Shown: positions 7,377 through 12,804 of the stretch, one piece after another | Numbering within the stretch: the first letter of the stretch is position 1 | Layout: every line of letters starts with the position of its first letter | Origin: Verrucomicrobiota bacterium | GTDB taxonomy: Bacteria; Verrucomicrobiota; Verrucomicrobiia; Opitutales; Opitutaceae | DNA length: 12,804 nucleotides | Direction of reading: 5' to 3' | Assembly (NCBI GenBank): GCA_023457715.1 | Contig: JAEWKR010000072.1 | Coordinates: forward strand, 1 to 12,804 | The notes under the pieces: model-generated | Database searches by the model: none | The model's input: the letters and a program-made list of their open reading frames with translations, nothing else | Told to the model about the DNA's origin: nothing | Program-made: the position numbers and the translations under genes

Positions 7377-7441
7377 TAACCACGAATGGACACGAATGAA
7401 CACGAAGTCGGAAGCAATCCATTCGTGTCCATTCGTGGTTA
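7377..7441. repeat. 22-bp perfect inverted repeat of CACGAATGGA units
   Basis: The left arm 7377-7398 and the right arm 7420-7441 are exact reverse complements (22 of 22) around a 21-base spacer. The left side is a 10-base tandem (CACGAATGGA, CACGAATGAA, CACGAAGTCG). It fills most of the gap between the oxidoreductase and isomerase genes. It matches a dispersed intergenic repeat I recall from Verrucomicrobia and other phyla. In RNA it would fold into a long stem that could attenuate or process the transcript. Confidence 0.85.
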
Positions 7442-7462
7442 ATTCCTGACCGGCCCCAACTC

Positions 7463-8041
7463 ATGAAACGTTCCGAGATCAACCAAGCCTACCGTGACGC
7501 TTGCGCGTGTTTCACTCGGCATGGGTGGGCGCTGCCGCCGAAACCCAAGTGGGACATCACGGATTTCGGGCTGGGTGATTTCTCCCGAAACGGACTCACG
7601 TTGGTGAACCTCGCGCTGGAGCCCGAGTATTGTGAGAAGCTGATGTATGCGCGACGCGGTCAAACGACCCCGTGTCACGCCCATGCCCGCAAAAAAGAGG
7701 ACATCATCTGCCGGGCCGGTGAACTGCTGGTGCGGGTGTGGCCCCGGCGCCCCGATCCGGAACCCACGGGAACGGCGACGTTCCGTATCTTCATGGACGG
7801 TGAACCACGACAGGCCGTGGCCGGCGAGACCCTGACGCTGCGCGCGGGATCACGAGTGACTCTGGTGCCCGGCGTATGGCACGAATTCCGGCCCGGTGCT
7901 GACGAGTGCATCATCGGCGAGGTGTCGACCGCCAACGACGACCAGCACGACAATTTCTTCCTCGATCCCGCGGTGGGCCGGTTTCCGCGGATCGAGGAGG
8001 ATGAACCGCCGGCGATCCGACTCGTGGGGGAGCCGGCATGA
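7463..8041 (+). CDS. D-lyxose ketol-isomerase family cupin
   Basis: A 192-residue cytoplasmic cupin. The N-terminus MKRSEIN, then WDITDFGLGDF (30-40), HAHARKKEDII (72-82), VTLVPGVWHEF (132-142), IGEVSTANDDQHDNFF (151-166) and RFPRIEED (173-180) are the ordered signature of D-lyxose isomerases, which interconvert D-lyxose with D-xylulose and often D-mannose with D-fructose. Metal ligands would be His72, His74, Glu79 and His140, with the 2/7/68 spacing I recall for the E. coli O157 enzyme. Oddly, the segment usually found between LPP and WDITDFG (roughly 25-30 residues) is absent, so the protein is shorter than usual. It overlaps the kinase gene by 4 bases (ATGA), so the two are translationally coupled. 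It would deliver a ketose to that kinase. ATG 7463 is fixed by the MKRSEIN motif; no strong Shine-Dalgarno is seen. Confidence 0.88.
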   Translation: MKRSEINQAYRDACACFTRHGWALPPKPKWDITDFGLGDFSRNGLTLVNLALEPEYCEKLMYARRGQTTPCHAHARKKEDIICRAGELLVRVWPRRPDPEPTGTATFRIFMDGEPRQAVAGETLTLRAGSRVTLVPGVWHEFRPGADECIIGEVSTANDDQHDNFFLDPAVGRFPRIEEDEPPAIRLVGEPA

Positions 8042-9063
8042 GCGAAGCCGGGTCTGCGCGCCGGGGCCTGATCGCCGGCGGAAACTGGATTGTCGACCAC
8101 CTCAAGACGATCGATGCCTGGCCGCCGCAGGACGCCCTCGCGAATATCGTCGGCCAGGCATCCGGAAACGGCGGCTGCGCTTACAATGTCCTGATCAACC
8201 TGGCGAAACTGGGCGCCCCATTCCCGCTCGAGGGCGTGGGTCTGGTCGGGGCCGACGCCGACGGTCGTTACATTCTCGAAGACTGCGCCCGCCACAACAT
8301 CGACACCCGTCAGTTGCGCACGACCTCCGGCGCGGCCACCAGCTACACCGACGTGATGACCGTGCGCGCGGATGGACGGCGCACCTTCTTCCATCAGCGG
8401 GGTGCCAACGCGCTGCTCGGACCCGACGATTTCGATTTCTCGCGCACCGGCGCCCGCTGGCTGATGGTGGGCTACGTTCTGCTGCTCGACCGGCTCGACG
8501 CGAACGGACCCGACGGCCAGCCAGCGTGGCGAAGCGTGCTCCAACGCGCCCGCGCCGCGGGGTTGAAGACCGCGCTCGATGGCGTGAGCGAGGCGAGCGA
8601 CCGGTTCGGACACGTGGTGCTGCCCCTGCTGGGGGAGGTCGACGTGTTCTTCGCCAACGATTACGAGGCCGAGAAGCTGACGGGGCTGACGGTCGGACGC
8701 GGCGCGGCGCTCGACCCGGAAGCGATGCTGAAGGCGGCAGGCCGATTGCTGGAGCTCGGCGTTCGTCACTGGGCGATCGTCCACTGTCCGGAGGGTGTCG
8801 CCGCCTGCGGCCGGAGCGGAGAACGCTACTGGCAACCGAGCGTGAACGTGCCACCGGATTCGATCCGCGGCACGGCCGGCGCCGGCGATGCTCTGGCCGC
8901 CGGCGTGCTCCTCGGATTGCACGAGCATTGGACCATGGATCGTTGTCTCGAAGCCGGAGTCGCCGTCGCGGCCGCGTCGCTATCCGACGTTTCCTGCTCG
9001 GCCGGTATCCGCCCGCTCGAGACCTGCGTCACGGAAGCGAGGCGGGCAGGATTTCGGCGGTAG
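8038..9063 (+). CDS. PfkB-family (ribokinase-like) carbohydrate kinase
   Basis: A 341-residue cytoplasmic kinase. It has a GN start strand (GGNWIVD, 14-20), the glycine-rich sugar-site motif GNGGCAYNVLINLAKLGAP (43-61), GLVGADADG (68-76), FFANDYEAEKLTG (204-216) and the signature RGTAGAGDALAAGVL (277-291), where Asp284 is the catalytic base. It transfers phosphate from ATP to a sugar hydroxyl. In this context a ketose from the isomerase is the likely substrate and the product would go to the aldolase; substrate identity is inferred. ATG 8038 overlaps the isomerase stop by 4 bases. Length is normal for the family. It is the last gene of the + strand cassette; no T-rich terminator is seen behind it on that strand. 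Confidence 0.9.
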   Translation: MSEAGSARRGLIAGGNWIVDHLKTIDAWPPQDALANIVGQASGNGGCAYNVLINLAKLGAPFPLEGVGLVGADADGRYILEDCARHNIDTRQLRTTSGAATSYTDVMTVRADGRRTFFHQRGANALLGPDDFDFSRTGARWLMVGYVLLLDRLDANGPDGQPAWRSVLQRARAAGLKTALDGVSEASDRFGHVVLPLLGEVDVFFANDYEAEKLTGLTVGRGAALDPEAMLKAAGRLLELGVRHWAIVHCPEGVAACGRSGERYWQPSVNVPPDSIRGTAGAGDALAAGVLLGLHEHWTMDRCLEAGVAVAAASLSDVSCSAGIRPLETCVTEARRAGFRR

Positions 9064-9135
9064 GCGGGAAGGCTTTGGTGGGGCTGCGTCCCTCTCCAAT
9101 TCTTCCGCGACTACCTACCCAAGCCAAGTGGTCAC

Positions 9136-9170
9136 AAAAAAGCGCCGGTCGCGGAGGGCGAGCCGGCGCT
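9136..9170 (-). terminator. Rho-independent terminator of the PRC-barrel/BON gene
   Basis: On the minus strand AGCGCCGG (9170-9163) pairs perfectly with CCGGCGCT (9148-9141) across a 14-base loop and runs straight into TTTTTT (9141-9136). It lies about 50 bases past the TAA stop of the PRC-barrel gene. The T-run is only on the minus side, so it is not an obvious terminator for the converging kinase gene. Confidence 0.85.
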
Positions 9171-9181
9171 GTGAGGTTCAT

Positions 9182-9202
9182 CGGCAGAGGTTCCCTCTGC
9201 CG
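9182..9202 (-). other. Second perfect 9-bp hairpin in the 3' UTR of the PRC-barrel gene
   Basis: CGGCAGAGG (9182-9190) and CCTCTGCCG (9194-9202) form a 9-bp stem with a 3-base loop, 16 bases after the stop codon and ahead of the true terminator. No T-tract follows, so it is more likely an mRNA 3'-end stabiliser than a terminator. Confidence 0.55.
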
Positions 9203-9218
9203 TGGAGGCTGCGCCGCT

Positions 9219-11120
9219 TTATCGCTGCTTCACCTCGAGCTGATTGTCGACCTCGACCTGGCTCGCGCTGTCCTTGGCCAGGTTTTCGACCTGCTCCTTC
9301 AAGGAGTCGCTCGTCACGCTGCCGCGGAGGACAATCTTCTCGCCCTCGGGCTTCACCTGCACGTTTTCCCCGGACAGCTCCTCATTGCGGTCGAGCGCCT
9401 GGCGGATCTGCTGGGCCGCGGAGATGAGCTCGGGCTTCGCGTCGGGTGACTGGTCGGCGCTGGTCGCACCCGTCGGCGTGAGCTGGGTATCGTCGTTGTT
9501 GACGCGACCTTCGGGCGGCGAGGAGACCTCGCTGGTCGAGGCGTAGCCGGCCGGGGTCGAGGCCTCCGCCCCACCCTGCACGGGCTCGCCAGCCTGGGTC
9601 GACTCGGCGGGTCGGCCATTCGGCGCGGGCTTCGCCTCCGGGTCATTCTCGTCGTTGTGCAGGCTGTTCATGTCACCGTAAACCCCTGCGATCGCCGGCT
9701 GCGTGCGCTCGGCACCGGTGTCAGCCGTGGCCACGTCCTGCTCCTGATCCTTGCTGGTCGCTTCACTGTCCTTGCCGGACCAGACGGAACGATCCGAATT
9801 GGAAGCGTCCGCCACCGCGCTGTTCGGCGTGGCGGCCGCGGTGTCGGTGTCCACCTCGGTCTGGGCCTCGGTGGCGGCGAAGCCGCTCTGGCTGCCCGTG
9901 GGCGACGGGACCGTCGCATTCGCGGACGACACGTCGGTGCTCGCCACGGCCCCGTCGGTGCTGCTGGCCGTGCCCTGCGGGGCCAGACCGGTCTCGGACG
10001 GCTGATCGGAGGTGGAGGCTACGGACTCGTTCGTGTCCGCGTTGGCCCCTTCCGTGGACTCGCGGGTCGTGGTCGACGTGCTGCTGTCGGCAGCCAGGCT
10101 GCCCGCGGCGCTCGTTCCGCTGCCCACGCTCTGGCTGGCGACCGCCTGCGCAGCCGCTTCGAAGTCGTTCTGCGTGAGGCTCGTGGTCACCTGTTTGTCA
10201 CCCTGGCCGAGCTGGATCTGGCTGAGCGGAACGAGAAACTTCTGATCATCCGCGCCAATGCTGGCCTCGGGATCGACGAGCGCCATGGCTTCACCGCCGC
10301 CCTGCTCGATCACGATGTTCTCGATGCTGCCGATCCTGCTGCCGTTGGCCTGCACCTCGCTGTCCTTGATCTTCGAGGCGCGCAGGAACTCGTTCCCCTG
10401 ACTGCCCTGGGTCTCCGTGGAGGCGAACCCGGTGGACGAAGCGCTGGTCATGCTGGTGCCCGCCTCGCCGCCATTCCCGCTCAGCGCCTGCTGGGCTTGC
10501 TGCTGCTGCTGGGCGTCGAGCGTCACGCGGGCCTCGGCCAGATCCTGATTGTCGACCGTCGGCGCGCTTTCCAGCTGCTGCTTGGTGACGGCGGTGGTGA
10601 AGCCTTCGCCGTCACCCCCGGTCTGAAGCATCTCGTACGGGACGAGCCGCAGCCGGTCCCCCAAGCCGAAGAATCCGCCGCTGGAAACCACCGCGTAGCG
10701 GATCTGGCCGCTGCGGGAATCGACGAGGAAGTCCTTGATGGTTCCGACTTCCTTCCCGTCCTGGCCGCGCAGCTTCTGGCCCGAGAGCTTGTCCGCCGTG
10801 TGTTTGGCGTCATCCGCAGACGCCACCCGCACCGTGGCGGCCGAGGGCGCTTCGGCGTTCGTCGAGGCCGAGGCAGACGACGGCGATCCCGCATCCGCCG
10901 ATGGCACCGCGGCCGTGCTGCCGGCGCTCGCTGCATCCGCCGATTGCGCCGACCACGCGTCCGCCGCGGGCTTCGACTCTGACGTCCCGGCGGAGTTTGC
11001 CGAAGACGCCTGCTGGCTGCCGGGGGACGGGGCTCGATCGTTGGCGCGCGCCGGGCTGAAGGAGAGCGCGAGGGCGGCGAGGGAGGCGCCCGTAATGTAG
11101 ATGATGTTACGTTGCTTCAT
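9219..11120 (-). CDS. Exported double PRC-barrel and BON-domain protein
   Basis: A 633-residue protein with a signal peptide (MKQRN, hydrophobic GASLAALALSF, then ARA-ND, cleavage near residue 26), so it acts in the periplasm or at the outer membrane. A Ser/Ala linker leads to PRC barrel 1 (about 108-165, KLRGQDGKEVGTIKDFLVD and LGDRLRLVPYEML) and PRC barrel 2 (about 245-300, ANGSRIGSIENIVIEQ and KFLVPLSQIQLG). A low-complexity Ser/Thr/Ala/Asp linker (about 330-555) follows, then a BON domain (563-631, with EKIVLRGSVTSDSLKEQVENLAKD and EVDNQLEV). PRC barrels are protein/RNA-interaction folds and BON domains bind phospholipid or outer-membrane partners; together they suggest an envelope stress or adaptor protein. 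The frame extends to 11228, but ATG 11120 has AAGGA 5 bases ahead and begins the signal peptide. Monocistronic, with its own terminator. Confidence 0.9.
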   Translation of the reverse strand: MKQRNIIYITGASLAALALSFSPARANDRAPSPGSQQASSANSAGTSESKPAADAWSAQSADAASAGSTAAVPSADAGSPSSASASTNAEAPSAATVRVASADDAKHTADKLSGQKLRGQDGKEVGTIKDFLVDSRSGQIRYAVVSSGGFFGLGDRLRLVPYEMLQTGGDGEGFTTAVTKQQLESAPTVDNQDLAEARVTLDAQQQQQAQQALSGNGGEAGTSMTSASSTGFASTETQGSQGNEFLRASKIKDSEVQANGSRIGSIENIVIEQGGGEAMALVDPEASIGADDQKFLVPLSQIQLGQGDKQVTTSLTQNDFEAAAQAVASQSVGSGTSAAGSLAADSSTSTTTRESTEGANADTNESVASTSDQPSETGLAPQGTASSTDGAVASTDVSSANATVPSPTGSQSGFAATEAQTEVDTDTAAATPNSAVADASNSDRSVWSGKDSEATSKDQEQDVATADTGAERTQPAIAGVYGDMNSLHNDENDPEAKPAPNGRPAESTQAGEPVQGGAEASTPAGYASTSEVSSPPEGRVNNDDTQLTPTGATSADQSPDAKPELISAAQQIRQALDRNEELSGENVQVKPEGEKIVLRGSVTSDSLKEQVENLAKDSASQVEVDNQLEVKQR

Positions 11121-11489
11121 GTGATTCCTTTGGTTGTGAGGGCGGCCCGCGGACGTGGCCGGACGGCACCGCCGGTTGGGACGCGGAAACGCCGCGTCGT
11201 GTGCGGCAAAGTACCGTCGCAGCGCCAATGGTGCCCCTGTATCCAGGTTACAAATGCGTCAGGCGCGACGCACCCGCCCGCGCCCGGCCCTGGCGCGCCG
11301 GGCGCCTCCCCGCGAAAATGCTCGCCGGGAAACAATTGCGACCGGCGGCGGCGCGGGCCTGGTGCCGGCCCCGGCAAGCACCCGGGCGTCGCCCCCATGC
11401 GGAAAACCGGTCAGCGACGGTGGGCTCGTGGGGCTTCGGACCACCGGACGGCGCGCGCCGGCCTGGCGTCCCCCGCCGGCCGACCACCA
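11121..11489. other. 369-base non-coding region upstream of the PRC-barrel/BON gene
   Basis: No convincing gene is seen here; the frames present are composition-driven. It should contain the promoter of the minus-strand PRC-barrel gene, but I find no clear sigma-70 box pair. It holds a 7-bp hairpin (GACGCGG 11180-11186 with CCGCGTC 11192-11198) that would be in the 5' UTR. It also holds a relatively AT-rich patch at 11238-11262 with the imperfect dyad TGTAACCTGGATACA (minus strand). A GCCGGC...GCCGGC pair near 11459-11481 lies just past the stop of the 265-residue gene but has no T-tract. Confidence 0.5.
11126..11130 (-). promoter_or_regulatory. Shine-Dalgarno of the PRC-barrel/BON gene
   Basis: AAGGA on the minus strand lies 5 bases before ATG 11120. 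It decides the start over the longer frame, which would add 36 residues in front of the signal peptide. Confidence 0.75.
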
Positions 11490-12287
11490 TCAGCCGGCCC
11501 GGCGGCGGGGCTTCTTCCGACCGTGCCACAGGCGGAGGAAGCAGGCGCGAAACGTCTCGCGCAGGGCGCGCCGGGCCGCGGCATCGGAGAGCGGCTGACC
11601 CGCCGGATCCGGCTCCACCAGCTTCCGGAGCGGCGAGCACTCCGGTGCTCCGTCGTGACGCTGGCACACATACAGCCAGATGACGTCCGTCCACGCCTCA
11701 GCCGAGGCCGCGCTGAGCTCCGGCAATTGCGCCGCTGCGACCGACCAATCCGGCTGGAGGGTGGGAAAGAGTTCGGAAGGCACGCGGAAGGAGCGTTCGA
11801 TCTCGATCGCCTTCAGGGCCATGAGCACCGCGGCATTGGCGGGACCGGCGAGATTGTAGGCGCGACGATCGTCCCTCGCCGGCGCCGCCTTGAGGCCGAG
11901 CGGCAGCTTCCTCGGACCCGTGACCAGCCGCAGCGCCCGGCGGCGCGCGGCCGCATCCGCCGGCACATTCAAGGGCCAGGTCGTGCGCTCGCGGGCGACG
12001 GTGTTCGCCGCTTCCTGGTGCATGCACGCCAGCAGCAACGCCTCGGCGCAGAGGTGGGACGTGATCTCGGTGAGGTGCCGGATGGCCTTCACGTTGCCCG
12101 ACATGGCGACACCGAGCAGCGGTTGGAGCGCGTCGTTCACCGCGCTGGCCAGCGCATCGACCTGCACCTCGGTCGGCTGCCGCGACAGGCCAGCGGCCGT
12201 CAGCATGATCTTCTCGATCGGATTGCTGCGGCGGTCGGTGCCCTGCCCCACTCCGCGTTGGACGAGTCCCTTGAGCTGACGTTTCAC
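11490..12287 (-). CDS. Hypothetical protein, 265 residues
   Basis: I do not recognise the family. The protein looks soluble and mostly helical, with no signal peptide or transmembrane helix. It has a basic N-terminus, a helical centre (LTEITSHLCAEALLLACMHQEAANTVARERTTWPLN), a later segment AYNLAGPANAAVLMALKAIEIER, three scattered Cys in the last third (CQRHDGAPEC and FRACF) and a very basic C-terminal tail GRKKPRRRAG. The basic tail could bind nucleic acid, which is speculation. The frame extends to 12392 (GTG), but that start overlaps the upstream gene and has no ribosome site. GTG 12287 has GAGGT 7 bases ahead and is preferred, leaving a 61-base gap after the 97-residue gene. The two genes probably form one transcript. 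Confidence 0.65.
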   Translation of the reverse strand: MKRQLKGLVQRGVGQGTDRRSNPIEKIMLTAAGLSRQPTEVQVDALASAVNDALQPLLGVAMSGNVKAIRHLTEITSHLCAEALLLACMHQEAANTVARERTTWPLNVPADAAARRRALRLVTGPRKLPLGLKAAPARDDRRAYNLAGPANAAVLMALKAIEIERSFRVPSELFPTLQPDWSVAAAQLPELSAASAEAWTDVIWLYVCQRHDGAPECSPLRKLVEPDPAGQPLSDAAARRALRETFRACFLRLWHGRKKPRRRAG

Positions 12288-12294
12288 GACCACT

Positions 12295-12299
12295 ACCTC
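12295..12299 (-). promoter_or_regulatory. Shine-Dalgarno supporting a GTG start at 12287
   Basis: GAGGT on the minus strand sits 7 bases before GTG 12287-12285. It favours the 265-residue form over a 300-residue form beginning inside the preceding gene. Confidence 0.45.
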
Positions 12300-12348
12300 G
12301 CGGGGCGCCCACCCCGGCGCAAGGCAGAAGGAGGCAGGCTTGCGTCCG

Positions 12349-12642
12349 CTACTCCTGACCGAAGAGCGCGTGGAAACGATCCACGTCGGCACGCGTCGCG
12401 GAACGTGATTCCCCGGGCGACACCGGCGGCACCGTCACGGTGGCATAATCGACATCGTAGTCTGGCCGAGATTCGGTATCGACGACGCCGCGGACGAATA
12501 TCCCGACGTCACGGACAGGAAAGCCGTAGGCCTCCTCGAAGGCGGCATTGGGATTGGTCCACCTGTGTTCGTCGCGCACGAACTGACCCAGGGCCGGCGC
12601 GAAACGGCTAACCGCGACAATCGGACGGAGCCGCGAGTTCAT
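12349..12642 (-). CDS. Hypothetical small protein, 97 residues
   Basis: I do not recognise the family. The sequence is not low-complexity and has a globular look: VAVSRFAPALGQFVRDEHRWTNPNAAFEEAYGFPVRDVGIFVRG is rich in aromatics and well mixed, followed by an acidic DTESRPDYDVDYATVTVPP stretch and a short C-terminal helix DVDRFHALFG. There is no signal peptide, membrane segment or Cys. ATG 12642 is chosen because GGGAG lies 6 bases ahead; an upstream ATG at 12714 would add a basic, composition-driven 24 residues. It precedes the 265-residue gene by 61 bases on the same strand. Confidence 0.65.
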   Translation of the reverse strand: MNSRLRPIVAVSRFAPALGQFVRDEHRWTNPNAAFEEAYGFPVRDVGIFVRGVVDTESRPDYDVDYATVTVPPVSPGESRSATRADVDRFHALFGQE

Positions 12643-12804
12643 GATGCGCTCCCGATGCTGCCCAGCGCGACGTACGTTGGCAAATGGTTTTGAGCGCCGG
12701 TGGGCGCCAGGCACGCTGGCGGCGGGTTGTCGCTGAAGGCCGATATGCGGGCGAGCCCCCCCCCGGGCACCGGAGGGACAAAAGGGCCCCCGGCGGCGCG
12801 CCCC
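12643..12804. other. Window end, no gene; low-complexity terminal bases
   Basis: A GCGCC/GGCGC hairpin (12694-12698 with 12703-12707) and then unremarkable sequence lead to a terminal block with long C and G runs (about 12754-12804). That final block looks like poor sequence at a contig end. The promoter of the two hypothetical genes should lie here, but no clear boxes are visible. Confidence 0.4.
12649..12653 (-). promoter_or_regulatory. Shine-Dalgarno of the 97-residue gene
   Basis: GGGAG on the minus strand, 6 bases before ATG 12642, decides this start against the in-frame ATG at 12714. Confidence 0.55.

Noticed and set aside
7377..7441. CRISPR-like repeat
   Set aside because: Units are 10 bases in inverted arrangement with one short spacer; no array and no cas genes.
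9657..10982. Plus-strand frame (441 codons) opposite the PRC-barrel gene
   Set aside because: Arg/Gly-rich antisense product with no domain; the minus strand has a signal peptide, PRC and BON domains and a ribosome site.
11238..11252. Imperfect dyad TGTAACCTGGATACA as an operator
   Set aside because: Six of seven pairs match, but such a dyad is expected about once by chance in a gap this long; no second copy seen.
11117..11398. 93-codon minus-strand frame in the gap upstream of the PRC-barrel gene
   Set aside because: Pro/Gly/Arg low-complexity product without a ribosome site, overlapping the start of the well-supported gene.
11112..12611. Plus-strand frame of 499 codons across the non-coding region and the two hypothetical genes
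   Set aside because: Arg/Pro/Gly-rich, no ribosome site, and it ignores gene boundaries; typical high-GC artefact.
12694..12707. GCGCC/GGCGC hairpin near the window end as a terminator or recombination site
   Set aside because: Five-bp stem, no T-tract on the minus side, and no attC-like core sites around it.
12754..12804. Unusual G/C homopolymer block as a structured element
   Set aside because: Lies at the very end of the window and looks like poor terminal sequence; not interpretable.

Overview
This is a GC-rich, mostly coding stretch of bacterial chromosome. It is probably from the Verrucomicrobiota, and Opitutales/Opitutaceae is my best guess. That guess rests on the kinds of genes present and on short dispersed repeats that I associate with this group (a CACGAATGGA-type inverted repeat, a GATTTCA array, a GGTAGC/GCTACC palindrome). 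No rRNA, tRNA, marker gene or mobile-element gene is present to confirm it. The last ~50 bases are low-complexity and look like a contig end.

Region 1 (1-5068, + strand) is a tight three-gene unit. It starts with the 3' part of an Ala/Glu-rich coiled-coil protein built partly from 14-residue repeats. Next comes a single-pass membrane protein with a degenerate J-like N-terminus (no HPD), a coiled coil, PEGA-like beta repeats and six DnaJ-style CxxCxGxG-type knuckles. Last is a short Hsp70 with an intact ATPase domain but no helical lid. Gaps are 9 and 2 bases. I read this as a dedicated, membrane-associated Hsp70/J-like system of unknown client, and it is the most interesting part of the window.

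Region 2 (5069-5321) is a 253-base gap made largely of short repeats, with a possible 33-residue ORF.

Region 3 (5322-9063, + strand) is a sugar-catabolic cassette: a DhnA/FbaB-type class I aldolase, a Gfo/Idh/MocA oxidoreductase, a D-lyxose isomerase-family cupin and a PfkB-family sugar kinase. Isomerase, kinase and aldolase form a logical chain from aldose to ketose to ketose phosphate to triose-level products. The oxidoreductase could feed a modified sugar or polyol into it. A 22-bp perfect inverted repeat separates the first two genes from the last two. No transporter or regulator lies in the window.

Region 4 (9136-11120, - strand) is one gene for an exported protein with two PRC-barrel domains, a long Ser/Thr/Ala-rich linker and a C-terminal BON domain. 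It has a clear Shine-Dalgarno sequence and a clear rho-independent terminator, so it converges on the sugar cassette.

Region 5 (11121-12804) holds a 369-base upstream region, then two minus-strand genes of unknown function (265 and 97 residues) that probably form one transcription unit, then the window end.
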